Source of the DNA: Paenibacillus dakarensis
GTDB lineage: Bacteria > Bacillota > Bacilli > Paenibacillales > Paenibacillaceae
Assembly: GCF_001373415.1 (NCBI RefSeq)
Contig: NZ_CDSE01000034.1
Coordinates: forward strand, 1 to 44,129
Direction: 5' to 3'
Length of the DNA stretch: 44,129 bases
The notes below the pieces were generated by a model. That model searched no databases, had not been told where the DNA came from, and worked only from the letters and a program-made list of their open reading frames with translations. Made by a program: the position numbers and the translations under genes. Below, piece after piece: positions 25,912 to 33,748 of the stretch (positions are counted from its first letter, which is position 1; the number at the start of each line of letters is the position of its first letter).

Positions 25912-26412
25912 GATGAACTAATTGGACAGGAGGGGAGAAACATCGATCTTAGAAGTACAGAAAGCTGGATAAATCGATACATCGAAGCGGATATGATGGT
26001 GAGCAGGCGGATTCTGGCGGATACCCGGGAAGGAATCGGTGTGGATTTGACGAGAGAGCAGTACCAGGTGATGTGTTTGATTAATAATAATGAGCAGTCT
26101 ACATCGACTTTTTTGGCGGAAAATCTGTTTGTCGGCAAGAGCTCCATCACAGCGATTGTGAACCGTATGGTAGAGCGTGAATGGATAGAGAGAACACGAG
26201 ATGAGGATGACCGCAGAGTTGTTTATTTAAAGTTAACGAATGCCGGGCAAGCGGTGCATCGACAAGCGAAGATGCATTTGCAGGCGCTTGTATCCTCTTA
26301 TTTGACATATTTTGATGAAAGGGAAGTGGAGCACTTTATTACCTTGTATGAAAAATTGGCCAGGTTGATGCATGGGCATGGAGGAGAAAGAGTAAATGAA
26401 AATCATACTTAA
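25909..26412 (+). CDS. MarR family regulator of the MMPL transporter (YdgG-like)
   Basis: Winged-helix repressor. The HTH lies in LTREQYQVMCLINNNEQSTS and NLFVGKSSITAIVNRMVER, with the wing RTRDEDDRRVVYLKLTNAG. It overlaps the following MMPL gene by 17 bases, the same order as ydgG-ydgH in Bacillus subtilis. The outer ATG (25909; 167 residues) has no ribosome site, lies inside the operator palindrome and only about 13 bases from the predicted transcript start. AGGAGGGG (25928-25935) stands exactly six bases before ATC 25942, which would give 156 residues. I list the outer bound but think the ATC start may be the one used. Confidence 0.88.
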   Translation: MDELIGQEGRNIDLRSTESWINRYIEADMMVSRRILADTREGIGVDLTREQYQVMCLINNNEQSTSTFLAENLFVGKSSITAIVNRMVEREWIERTRDEDDRRVVYLKLTNAGQAVHRQAKMHLQALVSSYLTYFDEREVEHFITLYEKLARLMHGHGGERVNENHT

Positions 26413-29400
26413 AGCCAAATGGGCTGTTATCGTATTTTGGCTCGCTGCCGCCGTCCTGCTGTTGCTGGCGGCACCATCCATGACGGATTTGGTCCGGGAG
26501 AAAGGGCAGTTATCCGTCCCTGATGGCTACTCCTCTTCACAAGCATCCGAATTATTAAAAGAGATGAATGCCGGCAATGACAGCGGAGATTTTGCCCATT
26601 CGGCAATGGTATTTTACAATGCGGACGGCCTTGGAAAAGAGGGGGAGAGCAAGGTCAAGCAAGCCGTAGCTGACTTGAAGGAAGCGAAGTCTGCACTGGG
26701 CATTGATTCGGTGATGAATCCCTTTGATGAACCCTTGTTAAAAGACAAGATGATATCCGGGGATGGCACAACCATTATGATTGCCGTTTCATCGGATAAG
26801 GAGAAAATGCCTGAAAAAGAAATGAGAACAAAAGTACATGAGGCATTAGGTGATATCGGTGTTGAATATTATCTGACGGGCAATGAATTAATTAATGAAG
26901 ACACGATTCAAGGATCAGAGGATGGCCTCAAGAAGACGGAATACATCACCATTGTATTTATACTTGTTATTTTGTTTGCTGTGTTTCGTTCGATTGTCGC
27001 ACCGTTTGTCCCTCTGTTGACGGTGGGGATCAGTTATCTGGTATCCCAGTCGATCGTGGCTTTTTTAGTGGATTCTTTCGATTTCCCGCTGTCGACTTTT
27101 ACTCAAATATTTATGGTTGCCGTGATGTTCGGAATTGGAACCGACTACTGTATTCTGTTGATAAGCAGATATAAAGAGGAAATGCTGAGACAGGAAAACA
27201 CAGCAGCAGCTATTACAGAGACTTACCGGACTGCAGGCAAAACGGTATTCTTCTCAGGTCTCGCTGTATTTGTCGGATTTTTGTCGATTGGGTTGTCCCA
27301 GTTTATTTTATACCGGTCTGCTGTCGCGGTAGCGGTTGGCATCGCAGTCATGATGTTAGCATTGTTCACAGTTGTTCCATTCTTCATGGCGGTACTCGGC
27401 AGCAGGCTCTTCTGGCCGTCGAAGAGATCACTCGAACATAAAGAGAGCAAGGTCTGGGGACTTGCGGGTCAATTCTCACTTAAACGTTCGTGGGCAGCCC
27501 TTCTTATCGTTGCTGTTATCTGTATTCCGTTCCTGGTTTCTTATAACGGGCAATTGTCGTTTAATAGCATGGAGGAAATAAGTGAGGATTATGAGTCGGT
27601 TAAAGGCTTTAATCTCATTGAATCTGCATTCGGATCAGGGCAGTCGATGCCGGCGACCGTAGTCATTAAGAATGATGACCGGATGGATACCGGTGAATAT
27701 ATGGGCTTAACAGAAAGAATATCCCGCGAAATTTTAAAAGTGGATGGTGTTGATTCGGTTCGCAGCTTATCTCGCCCGGCTGGTGATGAAATTAAGGATT
27801 TCTATGTTGCAGAGCAAGTCGGGACTCTTAATGAGGGCCTGAACCAGACAACGGACGGATTATCAGAGATACAAAAAGGGTTGTCGGAGGCCAGTCTTCA
27901 ATTAAGCCAAAATGAACCAAGGCTGAAAGAGGCGGCAGATGGCAGTGCTAAGCTTGCACAGGGGACTGAAGAGCTTAAACAGGGAATCGGGCAGCTTGGG
28001 GATGCACTACGGCAGATTCAGCAGGGCATACAGAGTGGGTCATCTGGTGCCGGTGAACTGAAGAGTGGCTTGATAACCGCTAAGAAGAGTGTGCAGCAGC
28101 TTGCAGCTGCCAATCAGGAGCTGCTTAAAGGATACAGGCAGGCAGCTCAAGGAATGAGTGCTTTAGGCAAGGCAATGGATACAATTCAGAATCAATTAAG
28201 TGGTGTTGCAAGTGCGTTGGGTGGATTGGATTCTTCCTTCAAGCGATTAGAAGCTGCCATGCCTGGTTTACTTCAGAATCCGGATTACCTGACGATACGA
28301 GGCACGGTCAGTGAGACAGAAAAGGGTGCTTCACAGCTTGCTGCAGGATTGGCCCAGATGCAGCAGCAGACGAAACAGGCAGCCGAAGGGCTTAACAAGG
28401 CCAATGAGGGCTTTGCGGCTGCAGCAGCGGGTCAACAGGCTCTGGCTAAAGGCTTTGATCAATTCATCTCAGGAATGGATGCTCTGCAGAATGGACTGGA
28501 GCAAGCAGCAGCCGGTCAAGGCCAGGTGGTTGGCAAGGTGCCATCGATTCAGTCAGGGCTTGAGGAGATGCAGGGCGGGCAGGAGCAAATTCAGGATGGC
28601 TTCGATCAATTGGTGACTCAGCTTGCTCAGTTGACTGATGGGCTTGATCAAAGTGCGGAAGGTCTTTCGAAGATTGGCAGCGGATTAGATACAGCACAAG
28701 ATTATCTGGCACAGATTCAAGCAGCGCCGGATACAGAGTTGAGCGGTTTCTTTATTCCCCAAGAGGCACTTAACAATAAAGATATGGAGCGGGCTTTTGA
28801 TAATTATTTGTCTGCCGATCGAAAGATCATGACCCTGGACGTTGTTTTCGAAGGGAATCCTTATGCTGCCGGTACGCTTGATAGTATAAAACTTATTGAA
28901 GAGGCAGTAGATCGAGCCGTGAAGGGCACAAAGCTTGAGAATGCACAGCAGGCAATCAGCGGAGTGACAAGCACCTATGCGGATTTGAAGATGATTTCGG
29001 ATGAAGATTATAACCGTACGGTAATTTTGATGTTAACCGGGATTTTGCTCATACTCATCTTCCTGCTACGATCGATCGTTATGCCGATCTATCTGATGTT
29101 TTCCTTAATAATTACGTATTACGTATCACTGGGGATCACTGAATTTGTGTTTGTAGATATGCTCGGCTATTCAGGGATTAGCTGGGCAACTCCGTTCTTT
29201 GGATTTGTCATGCTTATGGCGCTTGGCGTCGATTACAGTATCTTCCTGATGGACCGTTTTAACGAGAATAGAACGATGAGTGTTCAGGATGCCATTTTGC
29301 ATGCGATGCGAAACATGGGTACGGTTATTCTGTCTGCTGTCTTGATATTAGGCGGTACTTTTGCAGCGATGTACCCTTCAGGTGTGCTGTCCATGATGCA

Positions 29401-29560
29401 AATCGCAACCGTGGTGCTGACCGGGCTGGTGCTGTATGCCTTGTTATTCCTGCCATTCTTCGTTCCCGTGATGGTTAAAATGTTCGGCAGAGCGAATTGG
29501 TGGCCATTTACAGCAAGGAATAATCAGGCTCAAGAAAATCATCAAGGCCTGAACCTATAA
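26396..29560 (+). CDS. MMPL/RND-type transporter with long extracellular coiled coil (YdgH-like)
   Basis: Proton-driven efflux or lipid export pump of the MMPL branch of the RND superfamily. An N-terminal membrane helix (about 7-27), a first outer domain, five to six helices (about 180-345) with GIGTDYCILLISRYKEE, a very large second outer region, and a second helix set near the C-terminus with LGVDYSIFLMDRFNENR. The paired GxxxDY motifs carry the proton-relay aspartates. Residues about 475-800 are rich in Gln/Ala/Leu/Gly with heptad-like repeats and should form a long coiled coil. 1054 residues. The gene overlaps its MarR regulator, so translation is likely coupled. Substrate unknown. Confidence 0.92.
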   Translation: MKIILKAKWAVIVFWLAAAVLLLLAAPSMTDLVREKGQLSVPDGYSSSQASELLKEMNAGNDSGDFAHSAMVFYNADGLGKEGESKVKQAVADLKEAKSALGIDSVMNPFDEPLLKDKMISGDGTTIMIAVSSDKEKMPEKEMRTKVHEALGDIGVEYYLTGNELINEDTIQGSEDGLKKTEYITIVFILVILFAVFRSIVAPFVPLLTVGISYLVSQSIVAFLVDSFDFPLSTFTQIFMVAVMFGIGTDYCILLISRYKEEMLRQENTAAAITETYRTAGKTVFFSGLAVFVGFLSIGLSQFILYRSAVAVAVGIAVMMLALFTVVPFFMAVLGSRLFWPSKRSLEHKESKVWGLAGQFSLKRSWAALLIVAVICIPFLVSYNGQLSFNSMEEISEDYESVKGFNLIESAFGSGQSMPATVVIKNDDRMDTGEYMGLTERISREILKVDGVDSVRSLSRPAGDEIKDFYVAEQVGTLNEGLNQTTDGLSEIQKGLSEASLQLSQNEPRLKEAADGSAKLAQGTEELKQGIGQLGDALRQIQQGIQSGSSGAGELKSGLITAKKSVQQLAAANQELLKGYRQAAQGMSALGKAMDTIQNQLSGVASALGGLDSSFKRLEAAMPGLLQNPDYLTIRGTVSETEKGASQLAAGLAQMQQQTKQAAEGLNKANEGFAAAAAGQQALAKGFDQFISGMDALQNGLEQAAAGQGQVVGKVPSIQSGLEEMQGGQEQIQDGFDQLVTQLAQLTDGLDQSAEGLSKIGSGLDTAQDYLAQIQAAPDTELSGFFIPQEALNNKDMERAFDNYLSADRKIMTLDVVFEGNPYAAGTLDSIKLIEEAVDRAVKGTKLENAQQAISGVTSTYADLKMISDEDYNRTVILMLTGILLILIFLLRSIVMPIYLMFSLIITYYVSLGITEFVFVDMLGYSGISWATPFFGFVMLMALGVDYSIFLMDRFNENRTMSVQDAILHAMRNMGTVILSAVLILGGTFAAMYPSGVLSMMQIATVVLTGLVLYALLFLPFFVPVMVKMFGRANWWPFTARNNQAQENHQGLNL

Positions 29561-29684
29561 AAGCTTAACTTTATTTCCGATCTTTCCCTGTTTGGATTGG
29601 CACATGGTGCGAGGCTGTTATCCGTTTCATAAAACTAAAATCCGGCATATGCTATCTAACCGAGCAGGGGTGGAGGTGAAGGAT

Positions 29685-30320
29685 GTGGTGTATCAGTACG
29701 CTGCGATCGGAGACTCTCTGACCTTTGGGGTTGGAGCATTGCCCGGCAGCGGTTTTGTACCCTTGTACAGTCGTATGGCTGAAGAGCGCCTTCAACAGGT
29801 TGTAAGGTTTAAGAACCTGGGTATTAACGGGTTGACCTCGGAGAAGCTGTATGAACGGATTATGAGTGATGCACGGTTACGCATTTCTCTGAAAGTTGCG
29901 GGATTAATCACCATATCCATCGGGGGGAATGACCTGATTCGAGCTGTGAAATCGGGTGGGTTCCGCCCGGACCGCGAGCGCCTCGAGAAGGCCTTGGAGC
30001 GGTGCCAGCGTAATATTTCCGGGTGTATATCAGCAATTTACAAACTGAAATCTGGGGACAATCAACCTTATATTTTACGGGCAGTAGGATTATACAATCC
30101 ATATCCCTCCTGGGGTGAGGCAGCGGAGTATGTGACTCGCTTCAACAGATATTTACGGGGAATGGAACATGGCGGCTTCCTTCGGATCGCTGATATTTAT
30201 TGGAGGTTCGCCGGCCGTGAACAGGAGCTATTGTCCTTTGACGGTATTCATCCAAGCACGAAGGGGCATCGTGTAATTGCTGAGGAGCTGGATCGGCTTG
30301 GTTACAAGCCTATAAAATAA
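29685..30320 (+). CDS. SGNH/GDSL-type esterase
   Basis: Hydrolase of the SGNH fold acting on lipid, acetyl or similar esters. Block I AIGDSLTFG has the nucleophile Ser11, block II NLGINGLTS the Gly, block III ISIGGNDL the Asn, and block V DGIHPSTKGH the Asp/His pair near the C-terminus. The start is taken as GTG 29685, eight bases after GGAGG (29672-29676); a longer frame from TTG 29592 adds 31 poorly conserved residues and lacks a ribosome site. 211 residues. No signal peptide is seen, so it is probably cytoplasmic. Confidence 0.9.
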   Translation: MVYQYAAIGDSLTFGVGALPGSGFVPLYSRMAEERLQQVVRFKNLGINGLTSEKLYERIMSDARLRISLKVAGLITISIGGNDLIRAVKSGGFRPDRERLEKALERCQRNISGCISAIYKLKSGDNQPYILRAVGLYNPYPSWGEAAEYVTRFNRYLRGMEHGGFLRIADIYWRFAGREQELLSFDGIHPSTKGHRVIAEELDRLGYKPIK

Positions 30321-30357
30321 AAAAACCGGACTTTTCGAAGAGAAAAGCCGGTTTTTT
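30321..30357. terminator. Bidirectional terminator
   Basis: AAAAACCGG, A, CTTTTC (30321-30336) pairs with GAAAAG, CCGGTTTTTT (30342-30357), one bulged A, with A and T runs outside. It separates the SGNH gene (plus) and the TPR gene (minus). Confidence 0.88.
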
Positions 30358-30393
30358 AGATATATGGAAATGTTTAAGCTGCTTATAATAATA

Positions 30394-31065
30394 TTAGCCT
30401 TTCCCTTTCAGAATGCTTCGCACAGCCCATTTTCGCTCTTGGCGTTTCTTGTATTTAGGCAGAGATTTATAGATGGCGACAGATTCCTTAAAAGCTGCCT
30501 TAGCTTCCTCATTTCTGCCCAAATCCTTATACATGGACCCAAGAAGGTAGAATGCTTCACTCGATGAGGAATGTATAGAATGGAACTGCTCAACGTAAGC
30601 AATAGCTTTTTCCCGGTCCGATGATTTGAAAGCCGCAGCTAAACGCAGGTAGGGGCGTCCATATTTCACTCTCGGATTGAGCTTAAGAGCCTTAAGTATG
30701 TATTGCTCGCCTTGGGATACGTTTCCTGTCTTCAATAAACATGTCCCCAGGTCATCCCAATATTCAGCAGAATCTTCAGATTGGATCTGGATGGATTCCA
30801 GAAGTTTTAATGCTTCATCAACCTTTTTTCGTTCGATGAGTAATCTTGCAAGTTCATGTCTGGAGGATACATCGCTTGGGCTGCTTGCAATAGTAGCACG
30901 GAGTTTTGAGATCTGACGAAGCCGCTTGAAGGGTCGAGTAACGCTCGGAAATAACCCGACGAAACGACGATCCAGAAGATATACAATTAGAAGCAGAACT
31001 AGTATGGCAATGAACGGATTGCCGATTATATTCCATAACAAAATGAAACCAAAAAATTTACCCAT
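30394..31065 (-). CDS. Membrane-anchored TPR protein
   Basis: Protein-interaction protein of 223 residues. One hydrophobic N-terminal stretch (about 4-30, LLWNIIGNPFIAILVLLLIVYLL) is followed by tetratricopeptide repeats: LARLLIERKKVDEALKLLE, YWDDLGTCLLKTGNVSQGEQY, YLRLAAAFKSSDREKAIAYV and AFYLLGSMYKDLGRNEEAKAAF, with a basic C-terminus. The repeats probably face the cytoplasm. ATG 31065 follows GGAGGAG. No partner is suggested by neighbours. Confidence 0.85.
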   Translation of the reverse strand: MGKFFGFILLWNIIGNPFIAILVLLLIVYLLDRRFVGLFPSVTRPFKRLRQISKLRATIASSPSDVSSRHELARLLIERKKVDEALKLLESIQIQSEDSAEYWDDLGTCLLKTGNVSQGEQYILKALKLNPRVKYGRPYLRLAAAFKSSDREKAIAYVEQFHSIHSSSSEAFYLLGSMYKDLGRNEEAKAAFKESVAIYKSLPKYKKRQERKWAVRSILKGKG

Positions 31066-31217
31066 TATACTCCTCCATCTTCCTTTGTAAAAATTTGAAC
31101 ATTGTGTAAAATGATTACTTATATAGCCTTCCCATTATATCATAAGATGAAATGGAGTTAGGACAATTTTACATAGAACATGCTAACAAATGAAAAGTAT
31201 ATCAGGGGGACCAGCAT

Positions 31218-31808
31218 ATGAATGAACGTTTTATGAGACAATTGGAATTTATTAGAGAAGTAGATAAGCTGAAAAGTATCGTTAGAAGATCCTATTTGAC
31301 TGATGGAAGCAGGAGAGAGAACGACGCGGAGCATACTTGGCATATTGCACTGATGGCAGCGGTGCTTGAAGAGCATGCTGGTGAGGAGAGACCGGATCTT
31401 CTGCGGGTACTTCGAATGCTTTTGATTCATGACCTGGTTGAGATTGATGCAGGTGACACTTTTGCATATGACGTGAAAGGATATTTAGATAAGTTCGATA
31501 GGGAGCAAATAGCGGCAAAGCGGATCTTTCAAATTCTGCCTGAAGACCAGGGAAGAGGGATGATGGAGCTGTGGCTTGAATTTGAGGAAGAAAGCTCAAA
31601 TGAAGCCAAATTCGCTGCTGCAATGGACCGTCTCCAGCCGATTCTTCACAATTATGCGACAGAAGGAAAGTCATGGCGTGAGCATAACGTGACTTCAACC
31701 CAAGTCTTATCACGGATTGATTCACTCTCCTCATCTGTTCCAGCTATTGCCGAATGGGCTAAGGAACTGATTGGTGATGCGGTAAAGAAGGGTTACTTAT
31801 TGCCATGA
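31218..31808 (+). CDS. HD domain phosphohydrolase (YfbR/HDDC2-like)
   Basis: Metal-dependent phosphohydrolase; relatives are 5'-deoxynucleotidases. FIREVDKLKSIVRRSYL opens the family domain, then the metal ligands in ENDAEHTWH (His39) and IHDLVEIDAGD (His71, Asp72), and a late Asp in AAMDRLQPIL. 196 residues. ATG 31218 follows AGGGGGAC. A role in nucleotide clean-up is likely from family knowledge, but the substrate is not visible. Confidence 0.88.
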   Translation: MNERFMRQLEFIREVDKLKSIVRRSYLTDGSRRENDAEHTWHIALMAAVLEEHAGEERPDLLRVLRMLLIHDLVEIDAGDTFAYDVKGYLDKFDREQIAAKRIFQILPEDQGRGMMELWLEFEEESSNEAKFAAAMDRLQPILHNYATEGKSWREHNVTSTQVLSRIDSLSSSVPAIAEWAKELIGDAVKKGYLLP

Positions 31809-31859
31809 TATTGAAAAATAGCATCTCACAGCCGATATATATCGGTAGAGGTGATATCA

Positions 31860-32108
31860 ATGGCGAAAAAGGGGCAGATTTTTCAGTATTACAGCCTGGA
31901 AACCAAGAAAAAAGCTATTGCCATGCGGCTGGATGGAATGACCAAGAAAGAAGTAGCTGAAGCATTGAGTATACCTGATATTGGCCGGTTGAAGGTATGG
32001 ATGCGGAAGTATCGTGAACAAGGGGAACAGGGGCTAATTGACCGGCGCAGAAAGCCAGATATGCCGGTGGAGGATTGCACCAGGGAATTAGAAGAGCAGC
32101 ACGAATAA
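31860..32108 (+). CDS. Orphan helix-turn-helix protein, transposase OrfA-like
   Basis: An 82-residue basic protein. YSLETKKKAIAMRLDGMTKKEVAEAL..IGRLKVWMRKYREQG is the helix-turn-helix that begins IS3-type OrfA and related transposases, followed by a short GLIDRRRKPD linker, after which it ends. No catalytic part, inverted repeats or target duplication were found around it, so it is either a captured DNA-binding domain or a remnant. ATG 31860 follows AGAGGTGAT. A terminator follows at 32138. Confidence 0.75.
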   Translation: MAKKGQIFQYYSLETKKKAIAMRLDGMTKKEVAEALSIPDIGRLKVWMRKYREQGEQGLIDRRRKPDMPVEDCTRELEEQHE

Positions 32109-32137
32109 AATTATGATGCAAAAATAATACCTGGATC

Positions 32138-32171
32138 AGCGTGCGGAGGAGGGGCTCTGGCACGCTTTTTT
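32138..32171 (+). terminator. Terminator after the HTH gene
   Basis: AGCGTGC (32138-32144) pairs with GCACGCT (32160-32166), followed by six T. Confidence 0.8.
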
Positions 32172-32202
32172 CATATAAGTAATGGTTGATGAATTTAGAA
32201 GA

Positions 32203-32409
32203 TTATTGAAACAGCCACCATACCCCGGATAATAACAGAAATATGACCCCCGCCAAAAAGAACCAGTTAGCCGTTTTCTGTTTAGATCTGCGGTCATCCT
32301 TCGAATCAGCGTAGAAATTTCCTCTCTGCTGATATCCAGTCGTAAATGCTCCTGACAGAAGCCCCGTAATCAAGAGGCAGGCAATTCCAATAATCAGAAG
32401 AATTTTCAT
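32203..32409 (-). CDS. Small two-helix membrane protein (DUF5316-like)
   Basis: A 68-residue protein with a hydrophobic helix at each end (about 3-22 and 48-66) joined by a polar loop, FTTGYQQRGNFYADSKDDRR. The loop with its 'NF..DSK.DR' pattern resembles the small bacillus DUF5316 proteins, but I am not certain of the match. ATG 32409 has a strong AGGAGGTAT ribosome site, which makes it a real gene. Function unknown. Confidence 0.72.
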   Translation of the reverse strand: MKILLIIGIACLLITGLLSGAFTTGYQQRGNFYADSKDDRRSKQKTANWFFLAGVIFLLLSGVWWLFQ

Positions 32410-32755
32410 TTGATATACCTCCTATTTCAAACGTGTTGGACTCCGGATCGTTTAGACTATGAAATCCAAACAGGCACTACTATTATCCATATTGTGGCAG
32501 TTGGGGCGGTTTAAGTAAAGAGATTTCTTTCAAATGTTTATCTCTATTATTAAAATAGATGCGGCGATTTTAAGTAGGTTATCCGGCATCGTCATGACAT
32601 TGTTTGGATTTATCGATGACTTCTATCAGTTGAGTGTAGACGTAATGATAATCTTGAAAAGCGTTTTGGGTGATTACTGTTTCGTCCTCACTGGATACGC
32701 ATCCTAAAAGATTTTGTTATTTATGGGTTGGCCTTTTTGACTGGATATGCACGAA

Positions 32756-32814
32756 GCAGCGGAGGGGACGAAACGATTCGTACCCGCAGCGTCTCTCAAC
32801 AACAAAATGAAGCG
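32756..32814 (+). repeat. Dispersed repeat, copy B
   Basis: Matches copy A at 8576-8632, with a two-base length difference between the GCAGCG end and the CGTA.CCG.AGCGTCTCTCAA core. It contains a small ACGAA/TTCGT hairpin that copy A lacks. Confidence 0.6.
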
Positions 32815-32830
32815 ATTCACCCAATGAAAA

Positions 32831-32861
32831 CAACGAAAAGAGCGCCTATCTCTAGGCGCTC
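32831..32861 (-). terminator. Possible minus-strand terminator hairpin
   Basis: GAGCGCCTA (32840-32848), TCTC, TAGGCGCTC (32853-32861) is a perfect nine-pair hairpin. On the plus strand no T-run follows, but on the minus strand the next bases read TTTTCGTTGTTTTC. It would end a minus-strand transcript, yet no minus-strand gene is seen upstream of it. Confidence 0.45.
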
Positions 32862-32866
32862 AATTC

Positions 32867-33007
32867 ATGGGAGAGGAGAAACCGGACGAAGAGCTTATGG
32901 GGAAACGTAAGTCTTCTCCGCGGTTGTCTACGACATACATTGATGTCGATAATTTAAGGATGCCCGCGGGGCATATGGAATATACGTGGTCTTTGAAAAA
33001 ACAATGA
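32867..33007 (+). other. Hairpin-rich stretch with a possible 46-residue ORF
   Basis: A frame ATG 32867 to TGA 33005-33007 encodes 46 residues beginning MGEEKPDEELMGKRK, with composition compatible with a real protein, but there is no good ribosome site before ATG 32867 or the inner ATG 32897. The same bases form strong hairpins: CGGA, GAAGA, CTTATG pairing with CGTAAG, TCTTC, TCCG (32883-32920); CGACAT/ATGTCG (32931-32948); ATGCCC/GGGCAT (32960-32974). It may be a small gene, a structured RNA, or a leader. I cannot decide between them. Confidence 0.4.
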
Positions 33008-33063
33008 GCACAGGGTATGAATCATTTTTCATATGCGGTGCGATTATGTTACGATAGCCTCAT

Positions 33064-33110
33064 AAAATGCCGATTTTACGTTTTAGCGGAGAATGACGCT
33101 GCCGGCATTT
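33064..33110 (+). promoter_or_regulatory. Leader hairpin before rsmD
   Basis: AAATGCCG (33065-33072) pairs perfectly with CGGCATTT (33103-33110), with an inner AGCG/CGCT arm. It lies about 30 bases before the rsmD start. A weak promoter, TTTCAT (33029-33034) with TACGAT after 17 bases, precedes it. Confidence 0.4.
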
Positions 33111-33142
33111 CATATTTAGACAAAGAACGGGTGATAGTTGTA

Positions 33143-33748
33143 GTGAGAGTAGTAGCGGGAAGTGCCAAGGGCCGGCCGCTGAAAAGCGTGCCTGGCATGG
33201 GTACTCGTCCAACGACGGATAAAGTGAAAGAAGCCATATTCAGTATGATAGGTCCGTATTTTGACGGTGGAGCTGTGCTGGATTTGTTCGCCGGAACCGG
33301 GGGGCTTGGAATTGAGGCGCTGAGCCGGGGAATGAAGCGGGCAGTGTTTATCGACATGGAACCGAAAAGCATTGATACCATTAAGGCTAACCTCAAATCG
33401 ACAGGATTTGAAGCGGATGCTGAAATATATCGTAACGATGCAGGAAGAGCGATTAAAGCACTCGAAAAGAGAAAAGCAATCTTTGACCTTGTGTTTTTGG
33501 ATCCACCCTACCGTATGAAAAATGGCGATGCACTGATGATGGAAATGGCTGCGAGAGGGCTGCTTGGTGCAGATGCCTTAATCGTACTGGAATATGAATC
33601 AAGTTATTCATATCCCGAGGAAGTCAGCGGGTTCCGTCATTTGCGTACCGCCAAGTACGGAGAGACTGCCGTGTCCATATACGAATATAACAGAACAGAA
33701 GAACCGGCGGACGAGCCCGGCAAGGAGGGTACCACCCATGAAAACTGA
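33143..33748 (+). CDS. rsmD: 16S rRNA (guanine(966)-N2)-methyltransferase
   Basis: Methylates guanine 966 of 16S rRNA with S-adenosylmethionine. MRVVAGSAKGRPLKSVPG is the classic RsmD N-terminus, followed by TRPTTDKVKEAIFSMI, the SAM motif LDLFAGTGGLGIEAL (about residues 46-60) and the catalytic DPPY (about 119-122). The start GTG 33143 is seven bases after GGGTGAT and gives the family N-terminus; longer frames add unrelated residues. 201 residues. It overlaps the coaD start by 11 bases, the usual ylbH-coaD order of bacilli. Confidence 0.95.
   Translation: MRVVAGSAKGRPLKSVPGMGTRPTTDKVKEAIFSMIGPYFDGGAVLDLFAGTGGLGIEALSRGMKRAVFIDMEPKSIDTIKANLKSTGFEADAEIYRNDAGRAIKALEKRKAIFDLVFLDPPYRMKNGDALMMEMAARGLLGADALIVLEYESSYSYPEEVSGFRHLRTAKYGETAVSIYEYNRTEEPADEPGKEGTTHEN

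Larger units (their letters stand above)
32410..32866. other. Gene-poor region before rsmD, first part
   Basis: About 450 bases with no convincing gene. It begins with the promoter side of the minus-strand small membrane protein. Further on, GTTTCGTCC (32679-32687) pairs with GGACGAAAC (32766-32774) around a small GGAT/ATCC hairpin (near 32695), then comes repeat copy B (32756-32814) and a perfect hairpin at 32840-32861. An open frame at 32728-32910 has no ribosome site and is probably chance. Confidence 0.55.

Noticed and set aside
27800..28720. Tandem DNA repeat inside the MMPL gene
   Set aside because: The repetition is in the protein heptads (Gln, Leu, Gly, Ala); no DNA unit repeats exactly.
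31860..32171. Complete insertion sequence around the HTH gene
   Set aside because: No catalytic transposase part, terminal inverted repeats or target duplication were found.
32728..32910. 60-codon open frame before rsmD
   Set aside because: No ribosome site. Its similarity to the frame at 8477 comes from the shared DNA repeat, not from a protein family.
32756..33007. tmRNA, RNase P RNA, 6S RNA or SRP RNA before rsmD
   Set aside because: The GGGGACGAAACGATTCG stretch only loosely recalls a tmRNA start; none of the conserved segments of these RNAs are present.
33594..33737. Longer coaD starting at ATG 33594
   Set aside because: It would run inside rsmD; ATG 33738 has AAGGAGGG and gives the standard length.
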